Part shown: positions 8,961 to 18,179 of the stretch, piece by piece
Layout: each line of letters begins with the position of its first letter
Position numbering within the stretch: position 1 is the stretch's first letter
Assembly (NCBI RefSeq): GCF_004366595.1
Contig: NZ_SORE01000017.1
Coordinates: forward strand, 1-64,000
Length of the DNA stretch: 64,000 nt
Origin: Paraburkholderia rhizosphaerae
GTDB lineage: Bacteria > Pseudomonadota > Gammaproteobacteria > Burkholderiales > Burkholderiaceae
Reading direction: 5' to 3'
The notes under the pieces: generated by a model
Seen by the model: only the letters and a program-made list of their open reading frames with translations
Databases searched by the model: none
What the model was told of the DNA's origin: nothing
Made by a program: the position numbers and the translations under genes

Positions 8961-10438
8961 ACACGACCCGCACCCTCCTCGCAATCTCGCTTGCCGCGTT
9001 GACGAGCGGCTGCATGGTCGGCCCCGACTATCACCGTCCGGCTGTGCCGGTGCCGGCGACCTGGCAGGAATTGCCCGGCTGGGAGCAGGCGCAGCCGCAC
9101 GCGGCCGAGGGGCCGAAAGGCGACTGGTGGACCGCTTTCAACGATCCGTTGCTCAACGAACTCGAGCCACAGGTCGAGGTATCGAACCAGACCGTGCGCC
9201 AGAGTTATGCGAACTACCAGCAGGCGCTCGCTGAAGTGCGGCTCGCGCGCGCGGGTCTGTTCCCGATCGTCGGCGTAACCGGGTCGGCGACGCGCGAGCG
9301 CAGCCCGACCAGCGCGTCCGGCAGTTCGTCGTTCCTTCCACAAGGCGGCGGCGCGCGCATCAACAACGGCGGCTCGCTGGAGGGCAGCGCGAGCTGGACG
9401 CTCGACGTATGGGGCGAGGTGCGTCGCACGATCGAGGAAAACTCCGCAACCGCACAAGCGAGCGAAGCGACGCTCGTGAATGCGACCCTCTCCGAGCAGA
9501 TCGCGCTCGCGAACGCGGTGATCGACTTGCGTATCACGGATGCGAATATCGACCTGCTGACGCAGACCGTCGAAGCGTTTCGCGAATTCCTGCGCATCGT
9601 GACCGAGCAGGACCGTGCGGGCACGGTGCCGCCGTCGAATCTGGTCCAGGCGCGCACACAGCTCGAGAGTGCGCAGGCTAGCCTGATTGCGCTTGGCGTA
9701 TCGCGCGCGCAGTTTCAGCACGCAATCGCGGTGCTGGTCGGCAAGAACCCGGAAGAACTGAGCATTGCCCATAGCACCACGATGCCGACGCTGCCCGACA
9801 TTCCGGCTGGCGTGCCGTCCACGCTGCTGCAGAGGCGTCCGGACATTGCCGTCGCCGAACGGCAAATGCAGGCCGCGAACGCGACGATCGGCATCGCGAT
9901 AGCCGCGTACTATCCGGCCATCTCGCTGTCCGGGCTCGCAGGGTTTACGCAGTCGCCGCTCAACGGCCTGCTTCATGTCAGCAACTATGTGTGGTCGCTC
10001 GGCGCCAGCGCGAGCCAGACGATATTCGATGGCGGCCAGCGCGGCGCCCAGGTCGACGCCGCACGCGCAAGCTATGACGCGACCGTCGCGAACTATCGCG
10101 GTACGGTGCTGGCCGCCTTCCAGAACGTTGAAAACGATCTGTCCGGTTTGCGCATTCTCGCCGAGCAGGCGCAGGTGCTCGATGCCGCGGTACAGGACGC
10201 GATACATGGCACGCAGATCGCGTTGAACGAGTATCAGGCCGGCACCGTCGATTACACGACCGTCGCAACGGCCCAGGCAACGCAATTGACCGACCAGCAG
10301 AATGCATTGAACGTGCAGCAGCAAAGATTGCTGAATGCCGCCGCGCTGATTGGAGACCTTGGGGGCGGATGGTCCGGCGCATTGCATGAGCCGCTGCACC
10401 CGAACCTTGAGTCGCCGCGCGCGGCGGCCAACCCGTAG
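8957..10438 (+). CDS. Outer-membrane efflux lipoprotein (NodT/OprM family)
   Basis: A 493-residue TolC-like channel that completes the tripartite pump. The start ATG 8957 overlaps the pump stop as ATGA, giving a lipoprotein signal peptide with lipobox LTSGC and acylated Cys19. This is followed by the family's VGPDYHRPAVPVP opening and two repeated coiled-coil halves, with RRPDIAVAERQMQAANATIG in the middle. An upstream in-frame ATG at 8909 would bury the signal peptide and is rejected. Last gene of the operon, with about 200 bases of non-coding DNA after it. Confidence 0.92.
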   Translation: MNTTRTLLAISLAALTSGCMVGPDYHRPAVPVPATWQELPGWEQAQPHAAEGPKGDWWTAFNDPLLNELEPQVEVSNQTVRQSYANYQQALAEVRLARAGLFPIVGVTGSATRERSPTSASGSSSFLPQGGGARINNGGSLEGSASWTLDVWGEVRRTIEENSATAQASEATLVNATLSEQIALANAVIDLRITDANIDLLTQTVEAFREFLRIVTEQDRAGTVPPSNLVQARTQLESAQASLIALGVSRAQFQHAIAVLVGKNPEELSIAHSTTMPTLPDIPAGVPSTLLQRRPDIAVAERQMQAANATIGIAIAAYYPAISLSGLAGFTQSPLNGLLHVSNYVWSLGASASQTIFDGGQRGAQVDAARASYDATVANYRGTVLAAFQNVENDLSGLRILAEQAQVLDAAVQDAIHGTQIALNEYQAGTVDYTTVATAQATQLTDQQNALNVQQQRLLNAAALIGDLGGGWSGALHEPLHPNLESPRAAANP

Positions 10439-10636
10439 GCTTCCATCAAGCGTCCGCCTTTGCGGCTTCGATTCGCACGCCGCCGTTAATACAAGGTTTA
10501 TACACGCCGCGTGTCTCTTTTCGGCAAATTAACGTCCTTCGTACTGTAATAACTTTCTTCGTCATCCCGCCGACAAATCCGTTAGCGACTGGTCACTCGC
10601 CAGTCCGCTGCGGCTTCTTGTATTTTCTGAATAGAC

Positions 10637-11431
10637 ATGAAAGACGACGCTTACCGCGATATCAACGACCTGTATCTGTCGATGGTTTCGCCGGAGGAAG
10701 TTTTAGCCAATGACATTCACGACCCGGTGATGTCCGAATGGATCGCCCGCACCTTGCCCGATCAGGCTTCCATTCTGGACGCGGGGTGTGGGATGGGTTA
10801 TCACATGGTGGCGTTGCATCGCGGACTGCCTGCGAAGCAAACCGGCAAGCGCTATCAGGTGTTCGGCGCGGACTACAGCGAAAGCATGCTGAAAAGCGCT
10901 CGAGCCAATGGCCTGAAGGCCGGCATTCCTGCCGATGCATACCGGCAAAGCGCGTTTGCCGACCTGAAGCATATCGGCCCGTGGTCGGCCAAATTCGATT
11001 GCGTGCTGATCAATTACGCGATCTATAGCTTTCCGGATTCCGTGCACGATTACGACGCGTATTTCGGCGAATGCCTGACCGGGGTCAATCATGTGCTGCG
11101 TCCCGGCGGACATTTGCTATTCAATGTGCGCGACTGGGCGAGCGTCGTCAGCGGCCCGAAGGATCACGATTACATCAATACGCACGACGGTATTACCTAC
11201 CACTGCCGGTATAGCTGGGAGTTCGGCCCGAACCGTCACCACAAGGCACACGTGACGATGCGCAACCGCGACTCAGATCTGAAGCGGGAAACGATGCTCA
11301 ATTTCGCCGAACGCACGCCTGACGAATTGATGTCGTTGATGGAACAACACGGCTATGACTTTGTGTCGGCGCAGCCGCATGGCGCGGGCATACTGAAGTT
11401 CGACACGCTGATCGCAAGGCGGCGCGTTTAA
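10637..11431 (+). CDS. Class I SAM-dependent methyltransferase
   Basis: A 264-residue soluble protein with a clear SAM-binding motif I (ILDAGCGMGY, residues 46-55), an acidic motif II region (VFGADYSESML) and a motif of the type FDCVLINYAIYSF at the motif IV position. The C-terminal half (VLRPGGHLLFNVRDWASV) is the usual post-motif of Methyltransf_11/25 proteins. The substrate cannot be told. It stands alone, with about 200 bases upstream and a convergent transporter downstream. No strong ribosome-binding site precedes the ATG. Confidence 0.75.
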   Translation: MKDDAYRDINDLYLSMVSPEEVLANDIHDPVMSEWIARTLPDQASILDAGCGMGYHMVALHRGLPAKQTGKRYQVFGADYSESMLKSARANGLKAGIPADAYRQSAFADLKHIGPWSAKFDCVLINYAIYSFPDSVHDYDAYFGECLTGVNHVLRPGGHLLFNVRDWASVVSGPKDHDYINTHDGITYHCRYSWEFGPNRHHKAHVTMRNRDSDLKRETMLNFAERTPDELMSLMEQHGYDFVSAQPHGAGILKFDTLIARRRV

Positions 11432-11465
11432 ACGCCTTCACTTCGCCGGCGGAGCCCTTGTTTTA

Positions 11466-11478
11466 AGGCCTTCGGCCT
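11466..11478. terminator. Short hairpin between convergent genes
   Basis: AGGCC-TTC-GGCCT forms a perfect 5-bp stem between the convergent ends of the methyltransferase and the Bcr/CflA transporter. Read on the minus strand it is followed by TTAAAACAA, so it may weakly terminate that transcript. There is no proper U-tract. Confidence 0.3.
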
Positions 11479-11494
11479 CCGCCCGCCGCGCTTA

Positions 11495-12760
11495 TTACGC
11501 GACCTCGCCGGCTGCACGTGCGGCGGCAGCGGACTGTTGCGAAAGATGCCGCAACAGCTTGCTCACCATCGCAACCACCGTCAACGCGAGCAGCACGAAG
11601 AACACCGCGAGCGGCGTCAGCGCCTTCACCGACACGAAACCGGCAAGCCCCATCATCGCGGCCGACACAAGCAGCAGCGCACAGCCGAGAATCGCGCTCG
11701 TCAGGCCCGCGATGTGCGGGAACAGCGAATTACCCTTGGCCATCAGCGTCGGATACATCGCGCCTGCGCAGAATCCCATCACCAGCACCGGAACAGCGAG
11801 CGTCCACACGCGCAAGCCGACCGTCAGCGCAAGCACCAGCATCGCGATCGACGTGACGGCCATCACGCGCGCGCCCATTTTCAGCCGCTGCTCGACACTC
11901 GGTAGACGCGGGCCATGGATGCGATTCGACAGGCCACCGAGAAAGTACGTCATGCCGATACCGAGCGCAAGGTAGCCGAAATACGTCGGCGGGTAATGCA
12001 ATGTGTTTTGCACCATGAACGGCCCGACGATATTGAAGACGAGCAGGATGCTGTAGCACAGGCCCTGCGCGAGAAAACAGCTCTGGAACACCGGGCTCGA
12101 CAGCACCTTGCGCGTGTTGGTCATCAGTGTGCGCGGCGCGAGATGCACGCGCTGCGGCAAGGTCTCGCGATAGCGCCACAGCAACGTCCACAGCACCAGC
12201 GAATAGATGAGCAGGAACACCAGGCAGGACTTCCAGCCGAACATCGTTTGCAGATGAGCGCCGATCACCGGCGCGATAATCGGCGCAAGCCCCCACGCTA
12301 TCGCCATGTAGGTGAACGCATGCATCAGCGCCTGGCCGGTGAAAGAATCGGTGATGATCGCCTTCGTCAGCAGATTGGTCGCGGCGATGCCGAAGCCCTG
12401 CAGACAGCGGGCAAGCAGGAATATTTCAAGGTTCGGCGCGGCGAGCGACAACAGACAGCCGATGGTGAACACGATCAGCCCGAACACTAGCACCGGCTTG
12501 CGCCCGTGCGCGTCGGCGATCGGCCCGAAGATCAGCTGGCCGAGCGCGTACGCGGCCATATAGCCTGACACGCTCGACTGGATCGCCTGCGGCGATGTCG
12601 CGAAGTAACGGGCCATCTCGGGCAGCGCGGGCACGTAGATGTCGATCGCGAACTGCCCGGCGGACGCGAACATACAGATCAGAACTAGCAGAAAGCGCGG
12701 CGAGTTGGGTAAATGTAAGCGCGCCGTGGCGGAGGAAGATTTGGGAATAGCCTGATTCAT
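11495..12760 (-). CDS. Bcr/CflA-family drug-resistance MFS transporter
   Basis: A 421-residue, 12-helix major facilitator of the DHA1 Bcr/CflA group, which exports chloramphenicol, bicyclomycin or sulfonamide-type drugs in known members. Family signs are the first-helix motif AIDIYVPALPEM, motif A between helices 2 and 3 (GPIADAHGRKPVLVFG) and LLARCLQGFGIAATNLL in helix 4. I chose ATG 12760, which puts about 20 polar residues before helix 1. Longer in-frame starts up to 12919 add a non-conserved segment. It is transcribed alone. An inverted repeat lies about 85-140 bases upstream. Confidence 0.85.
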   Translation of the reverse strand: MNQAIPKSSSATARLHLPNSPRFLLVLICMFASAGQFAIDIYVPALPEMARYFATSPQAIQSSVSGYMAAYALGQLIFGPIADAHGRKPVLVFGLIVFTIGCLLSLAAPNLEIFLLARCLQGFGIAATNLLTKAIITDSFTGQALMHAFTYMAIAWGLAPIIAPVIGAHLQTMFGWKSCLVFLLIYSLVLWTLLWRYRETLPQRVHLAPRTLMTNTRKVLSSPVFQSCFLAQGLCYSILLVFNIVGPFMVQNTLHYPPTYFGYLALGIGMTYFLGGLSNRIHGPRLPSVEQRLKMGARVMAVTSIAMLVLALTVGLRVWTLAVPVLVMGFCAGAMYPTLMAKGNSLFPHIAGLTSAILGCALLLVSAAMMGLAGFVSVKALTPLAVFFVLLALTVVAMVSKLLRHLSQQSAAAARAAGEVA

Positions 12761-12843
12761 GAAAGCATCGTCGAAGTGGATCGCAATGACGCGGCAATTT
12801 GCGGTGCGCACTTGCGTACATCGGTCATTCGGCAGTTCGAATG

Positions 12844-12902
12844 TCGAACGCAACATCGTTACGGCGTCAGAACGCGTATTGTGCCCGTCTTCTTGCGTTC
12901 GA
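12844..12902. promoter_or_regulatory. 10-bp inverted repeat upstream of the Bcr/CflA gene
   Basis: TCGAACGCAA (12844-12853) and its exact reverse complement TTGCGTTCGA (12893-12902) are separated by 39 bases in the 216-base region between the transporter and rhodanese genes. It may be a split operator or the arms of a cruciform. No regulator gene is adjacent on the transporter's side. Confidence 0.3.
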
Positions 12903-12976
12903 TGTGACGTCCCCATCAAGCGTGTGGATTGTTTAATTGGGGCACGGCGGCGCGGAAACTTTTTTGCCCGATTGGC

Positions 12977-13426
12977 TCATCCTGTTCGCGCGCCACGCTC
13001 CGCGTGCACTTTCGACAAGTCCATTTCACCTACCGCAAGTTCAAAACCCTCATCAATCCAGCCCGTCACACCACCGATCATCACTTTCACCGGACGCCCT
13101 AACTCAGCCAGCCGGATTGCGCCGCGAGTCGCGCCATTGCAATGCGGTCCTGCGCAGTAAGTGACAAAGCGCGTGTCCGGCGGATAGTGCGCGAGTTTCG
13201 AAGCGATGATCTTCCGATGCGGCAGATTGATCGCGCCCGGCACGTGCCCTTGTGCAAACAGTGCAGGACTGCGCACATCCAGCAGCACGAAATCGACACC
13301 GCCCGAAGCCGCTTCCGAAAATGCCGCGTGAACATCGCTGCAATCGGTTTCGTATCGGAGCGATGCTGCAAAGTGATCCAGCGCCGCGGCACTATCAGCG
13401 GCGGGTGTGTCAAATACGGACGACAT
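12977..13426 (-). CDS. Rhodanese-like domain protein
   Basis: A 149-residue single rhodanese (sulfurtransferase) domain. The motif FVLLDVRSPALFAQGHVPGA is the conserved CH2A region, and the active-site loop is YCAGPHCNGATRGA, carrying Cys residues at the catalytic position. The start ATG 13426 gives MSSVFDTP. An upstream ATG at 13465 adds 13 residues. It is divergent from the DJ-1/AraC regulator at 13528, about 100 bases away. Rhodaneses beside FtrA-type regulators are a recurrent pair in proteobacteria, so it may be the regulator's target. The sulfur acceptor is unknown. Confidence 0.8.
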   Translation of the reverse strand: MSSVFDTPAADSAAALDHFAASLRYETDCSDVHAAFSEAASGGVDFVLLDVRSPALFAQGHVPGAINLPHRKIIASKLAHYPPDTRFVTYCAGPHCNGATRGAIRLAELGRPVKVMIGGVTGWIDEGFELAVGEMDLSKVHAERGARTG

Positions 13427-13527
13427 CGAAAGCTCCTGTCGTTGTTGTGGGAGGGTCGATGTCATTGTCCCGCCCCGCTCCGTTCATTGGCAGTGGCGCA
13501 ATCGCCAATCTACGGTAACATCGCGCC

Positions 13528-14544
13528 ATGTCCCCGCCTCGTCCTCATCAGGTCGTTGCCATCGCGTACGACCGCCTCTGCACGTTCGAATTCGGCTGCG
13601 TCACCGAATTGTTCGCGCTCGAACGTCCGGAACTCGGCGTCGACTGGTACCGCTTTGCCGTTTGCGCAATCGAACCCGGGCCGCTGCGCGCCGCCGGTGG
13701 CATCACCGTTTCGGCGCCGCACAAGCTCGCGATGCTCGATCGCGCCGACACGATCATCATTCCCGGCTGGCGCGACCCCGACGAGCTGCCCCCTGCCGCG
13801 CTGCTGAAGAAACTACGTGCGGCGTATGCGCGAGGCGCGCGGCTATGCTCGATCTGTTAGGGCGTATTCGTGCTTGCCGCGGCGGGCGTAGTCGACGACA
13901 AAACCGTAACCACCCACTGGCGCTATGCGAACCGGCTCCAGCAACGCTATCCGGCACTGCGTGTGCAGCCCGATGCGCTTTACGTCGACGAAGGGCAAGT
14001 GCTGACGTCAGCCGGATCGGCAGCAGGACTCGATATGCTGCTGCATCTCGTGCGTCGCGATTACGGAAGCGCGGTCGCGAACCGGGTCGCGCAACGCCTC
14101 GTCGTACCGCCGCATCGCGACGGCGGGCAGGCGCAATTTGTGCCTCGTCCGATGCCCCGCGACGAAAGCAGCCGGCTCGCAAAGCTGATGGACTGGGTGC
14201 GCAAGCATCCGGCTTTGCCGCATAGCGTCGAATCGCTTGCGGCGAAGGCGTCGATGAGCACACGCACGCTGCAGCGTCAGTTTCGCGATGCGACCGGAAT
14301 GGGTCCGTACGAATGGGTGGTGCGCGAGCGGGTGGCGATCGCGCGTGATCTGCTGGAATCGAAGCCTGATGTGCCGATCGCGCGGATTGTCGAACTCGCG
14401 GGTTTCGGCTCCGAAGAATCGCTGCGCCGCCATTTCAGGTTGGTCGCGCGCACGAGTCCGGCGGCGTACCGGAAGAGATTTGGTGCACGCGACAGCGCAA
14501 GCAATGTCGATTGCGCGAATGCTGTTCTAATGGAAAAGAACTAG
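13528..14544 (+). pseudogene. DJ-1/AraC-fusion regulator (FtrA/GlxA-like) interrupted by an amber codon
   Basis: A 339-codon frame encodes a DJ-1/PfpI-like sensor domain (about residues 1-180) joined to a C-terminal AraC helix-turn-helix pair (VESLAAKASMSTRTLQRQF and IVELAGFGSEESLRRHF). Codon 111 (13858-13860) is TAG. The context is CSIC-stop-GVFVLAAAG, where the intact relative at 17053 has SVCSGAFLLAEAG, so one base change (TCG to TAG) would explain it. Both halves are otherwise well conserved and in the same frame. The damage is therefore recent, suppressed or a sequencing error. The downstream part could still be made from GTG/ATG codons near 13870 as a regulator lacking the sensor's N-terminal half. 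Confidence 0.8.
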
Positions 14545-14812
14545 ACGGGCCGATATATCCATTTTGGATGGCGACGTAACTTCAAAAAAAGTTGTGTGCG
14601 AAACGTTTTCCTTTCCGTCGACATCTTGCCGGGACGAAATGTTGTTTGTATGATCATCCGCGGCAATGGCAAACACACCCGAACACGACAACGCCATTCC
14701 GATAAGAATAGCTAATTATCTGAGAGCCGTGGCGGCCGCATCCAGCCGTCACCGGTACACCGAAAAATGCGATTCACATGGCAAAAGCGACAGCAGTCGC
14801 ACGGGGGCCATC

Positions 14813-16228
14813 ATGAAATCGAACGACGCATTGCTGCGTGGCATCTATACGAAGGCAGACCGGTTGATGCTCGCGGTCGTCTGGTGTCTTGTCGGCGTTT
14901 CCTGTCTGCTCGCGAGCAGCAACTTCACATGGTTCGCTGTATGGACGGTCGCGCTGCCCACTGCGGTTGTCGCATCCGCGCTGGTGTTCTGGTGCGCGGG
15001 CGCGCTCGCCACCCGGCTCGTTCTGGCGGCCAGTCTGATGACCCTGGCCGCACTCCAGATACATCAGGCACGTGGCCTCGCCGAACTGCATTTCGGCGTA
15101 TTCGTGCTGATGTCCTTTCTGCTGGCCTATCGCGACTGGCGGCCGATCATCTGTGCGGCGGCCGTGATCGCGGTACACCATTTCACGTTCAACTATCTGC
15201 AACTTGCGGGCTTCGACGTGTATTGCTTCACGCAGCCTGCGTTGTCGACGGTGCTCATTCACGCCAGCTATGTCATCGCGCAGACAGGCTTGCTGATCTT
15301 TATCGCGCTGCACATGAAAACCGATGCGCAAGCGGGAAAGGAACTCGCCGTCCTCGGAGAGAACCTGTCGCGCGAGCAAGGCCGATTCGATTTGCGCTTT
15401 CCGCCAATCGCGCTCAAGGGTGACAGCAGCCGCGCACTCAAGGCGACCCTCGATGCGATTCACCGCGTCTTACAGGAAATCACGACGACAATCGACCGGA
15501 TGGCCGTATCGTCGGAGAACATTGCCGCTGAAAATCAGACCCTGCTGCATGAAATCGCGACGCAGGCCGATGGGCTCAAGGCGACTAACGTCGCGATGGC
15601 GCAGATGGCGCAACGTGTCAGGGCAAGCGCCGAGCATGCGGCAACCGCGGATCGTCTCGCGAAGCAGACATCGAGTGCTGCTCAGCAAAGCGGCACTGTG
15701 GTCGGCGAGGTCGTAGGCACAATGAGCGAGATCGACGAGACAGTGAGCCGTATGGGCGACATGATCGCGACCATCGAAGGCATCGCATTTCAAACCAATA
15801 TTCTCGCGCTTAACGCGTCCGTCGAAGCCGCCCGCGCCGGCGAGCATGGGCGCGGATTCGCGGTGGTCGCCGACGAAGTGCGCAAACTCGCGCAAAGGAG
15901 CGCGAGCGCGGCACACGAAATCAAGGCGCTGATCACGGAATCGCTGCAACGGGTCGAGCGCGGCTCGACACTCGCGACCGAGGCAGGCGACGCGATGCGA
16001 CGTGTCGTGGGACACGTCGAAAACGTCGCGCAATTGATCCAGCATATCAGCGCTTCCAGTGACGCCCAGAGCCACGATGTCGACCAGTTCAGCCAGGGCA
16101 TCGGCGACATGGACGTGGCGCTGGGCGGCAATGTCGAACACGTCAAGAGCGTCGCGTCCGCATCGGGCAGCTTGCGCGAGCAAGCCCAACAGTTACGCGG
16201 CGCGATGTCGGTGTTTCTCGTCGCGTAG
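14813..16228 (+). CDS. Methyl-accepting chemotaxis protein with multi-helix membrane sensor
   Basis: A 471-residue chemoreceptor. The first 190 or so residues form about six hydrophobic helices with short loops, including HHFTFNYLQLAGF in the last loop, and no periplasmic ligand domain. The rest is the cytoplasmic signalling coil with the canonical hairpin tip (GIAFQTNILALNASVEAARAGE and GRGFAVVADEVRKLAQRSA). It presumably senses a membrane-related or intracellular cue and controls CheA/CheW. I chose ATG 14813 (MKSNDALL). The in-frame start at 14666 adds 49 polar residues of no family character. Confidence 0.85.
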   Translation: MKSNDALLRGIYTKADRLMLAVVWCLVGVSCLLASSNFTWFAVWTVALPTAVVASALVFWCAGALATRLVLAASLMTLAALQIHQARGLAELHFGVFVLMSFLLAYRDWRPIICAAAVIAVHHFTFNYLQLAGFDVYCFTQPALSTVLIHASYVIAQTGLLIFIALHMKTDAQAGKELAVLGENLSREQGRFDLRFPPIALKGDSSRALKATLDAIHRVLQEITTTIDRMAVSSENIAAENQTLLHEIATQADGLKATNVAMAQMAQRVRASAEHAATADRLAKQTSSAAQQSGTVVGEVVGTMSEIDETVSRMGDMIATIEGIAFQTNILALNASVEAARAGEHGRGFAVVADEVRKLAQRSASAAHEIKALITESLQRVERGSTLATEAGDAMRRVVGHVENVAQLIQHISASSDAQSHDVDQFSQGIGDMDVALGGNVEHVKSVASASGSLREQAQQLRGAMSVFLVA

Positions 16229-16247
16229 CGCTAGCGCTGCGATTGCG

Positions 16248-16928
16248 TCAGCGCAGATCGGCGCTGATTTGCGAAACAACCCGCTGTCGCGCGGCAAATT
16301 CCTGTGCCGATCGCTGCCTGATCAGCGCGACCGCCGCAGGCGGCGCGATATCCGGGTCACCAGCACTGAACGGCGGCGCGGGCGCATATTCGAGTTCGAG
16401 CTGAATTGCTTGGGCTTCGTCGGGCCCCGCCAGTTCCGCGGCCACCGTCAAGCCGAAATCGATGCCCGCGGTCACCCCTCCTCCGGTGATCAGGTTGCCG
16501 TCACGCACCACGCGGCCGCGCGTCGGAATCGCGCCCAGCGGTTCGAGCAACGAGTGGAACGCCCAGTGTGTGGTCGCGCGCCGCCCTTTGAGCAACCCTG
16601 CCGCGCCGAGTAATAACGCGCCGGTGCACACCGACGTCACATAGCGCGCGCCAGCGGCCTGTTTCCGCACGAATTCGATGGTTCGAGCATCCTGCAGCAG
16701 ATCGGTCACGCCGCTTCCGCCCGGCACGCAAATCACATCGAGCGGCGGACAGTCGTCGTAGGTGGTGCTCGGTGTCAGCACGAGCCCATTGCTCGACACC
16801 ACCGGTTCGCGCGATTTCCCGATCAGTTGCGCGCTCGCGTCGGGCAGCGACGCAAGTACATCGTACGGGCCCGTCAGATCGAGTTGCTGGACCCGCGGAA
16901 ACACCAGAAAGCCGATTTGCAGCGTCAT
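16248..16928 (-). CDS. DJ-1/PfpI-family protein, isonitrile-hydratase-like
   Basis: A 226-residue single-domain protein of the DJ-1/PfpI superfamily. Nucleophile-elbow cysteine in YVTSVCTGALLLGAAGLLKG, opening LQIGFLVFPRVQQLDLTGPY, and the GGGVTAGIDFGL stretch fit isonitrile hydratase (InhA-like) enzymes, which convert isonitriles to N-formamides. The assignment to that activity is by resemblance only. It is divergent from the DJ-1/AraC regulator at 17053 (124 bases apart), a common pairing in which the regulator controls the enzyme. It converges with the chemoreceptor gene 19 bases away. Confidence 0.75.
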   Translation of the reverse strand: MTLQIGFLVFPRVQQLDLTGPYDVLASLPDASAQLIGKSREPVVSSNGLVLTPSTTYDDCPPLDVICVPGGSGVTDLLQDARTIEFVRKQAAGARYVTSVCTGALLLGAAGLLKGRRATTHWAFHSLLEPLGAIPTRGRVVRDGNLITGGGVTAGIDFGLTVAAELAGPDEAQAIQLELEYAPAPPFSAGDPDIAPPAAVALIRQRSAQEFAARQRVVSQISADLR

Positions 16929-17052
16929 GGGAATACCTCATCGAATAGTGGGAAAATGCGCACCCGCAGCAGAAGTCACGAAGTGGACAGTTCGATTCTA
17001 TGCAGGTAGGCTTTGGCAAAATTGCCATTTGCCCCTCGCTTTCCGCCAGATC

Positions 17053-18027
17053 ATGTCGAACGCTCCCCGATCCATTCTGCTGCTCGCGTTTCCAGACGTG
17101 CAACTGCTCGACGTCTGTGGCCCACTGCAAGTGTTTGCGTCCGCCAATGAAATTGCGGAGCAACGCGGGCTCGACACACCTTATGTGTGTCGCGTCGTCT
17201 CAGCCGACGGTGGCCTCGTCACCTCCGCGTCCGGCCTCGCGTTACAGGCCGATCCGATTCGCGCGGTAAAAAGACCCGTTCATACGTTGATCATTCCGGG
17301 CGGGCGCGGTGTGATTGCGGCGACGGCAGATCAGCGCTTGACGCGGTGGACGCAACGGCAAGCGACGCGTGCCACGCGGGTCGCGTCGGTGTGCTCCGGC
17401 GCATTCCTGCTCGCGGAGGCTGGGCTACTGGACGGACGCCGGGTGGTCACGCACTGGGCCCGTTGCGACGAACTCGCGAGCCGGTACCCGCGGCTTCGCG
17501 TCGAAACCGATCCGATCTTCGTTCGCGACGGCACGGTATGGACATCCGCGGGCGTCACAGCGGGAATCGATCTCGCACTCGCGCTCATCGAAGAAGACCT
17601 CGGACGTTCGCTAGCGCTCGAAGTCGCTCGCGAACTCGTTGTCTTTGTGAAGCGGCCGGGTGGTCAGTCGCAGTTCAGTGCGATGCTGTCGCTGCAAAAG
17701 GCGGATGACCGGTTTGGCGAACTGCACGCGTGGATGTCCGCGCATCTGGCTTCCGATCTGTCAGTACCGATGCTTGCGAAACGCCTGCATATGAGCGAGC
17801 GCAGCTTTATGCGTCATTACAAGGCGGAAACCGGCCGAACGCCCGCGCGCGCGGTCGAGCAACTTCGCGTCGAGGCGGCGCAGCGGTTACTCGGCGAAAC
17901 GGCGTGGTCGGTCAAGCGGATCGCAACCCGATGCGGATTTGGCAGTGAAGAGACGATGCGGCGCAGTTTTGTGCGTCAATTGCGCGTGGCGCCACAAACG
18001 TATCGGGAGCGTTTTTCATTTTCATGA
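17053..18027 (+). CDS. GlxA-type AraC regulator with DJ-1/PfpI sensor domain
   Basis: A 324-residue transcription factor. The N-terminal DJ-1-like domain has the elbow ASVCSGAFLLAEAGLLDG (Cys114) and ATG 17053 fits the family's start (SILLLAFPDVQLLDVCGP). The C-terminus has two AraC-type helix-turn-helix motifs (MLAKRLHMSERSFMRHYKAE and IATRCGFGSEETMRRSF). Members sense small amines, betaine-like compounds or other metabolites, but the ligand here is unknown. It is divergent from the isonitrile-hydratase-like gene and followed by a homocysteine methyltransferase in the same direction, so both are candidate targets. A longer frame from 16762 overlaps the divergent gene and is rejected. Confidence 0.85.
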   Translation: MSNAPRSILLLAFPDVQLLDVCGPLQVFASANEIAEQRGLDTPYVCRVVSADGGLVTSASGLALQADPIRAVKRPVHTLIIPGGRGVIAATADQRLTRWTQRQATRATRVASVCSGAFLLAEAGLLDGRRVVTHWARCDELASRYPRLRVETDPIFVRDGTVWTSAGVTAGIDLALALIEEDLGRSLALEVARELVVFVKRPGGQSQFSAMLSLQKADDRFGELHAWMSAHLASDLSVPMLAKRLHMSERSFMRHYKAETGRTPARAVEQLRVEAAQRLLGETAWSVKRIATRCGFGSEETMRRSFVRQLRVAPQTYRERFSFS

Positions 18028-18179
18028 CGCCGCCGAATTCGCAAAAACAATTGAGAAACGTGGGGTTCGATTGTCATGCGGCTTTGACCGGAGTAGTTTC
18101 TCCCCGAACAAAATCCCCCTTAACGATGTTGTGCGGGCCACGCTAGTCGCCGAATGCCTTCATGACTCGCGGAGTACCC

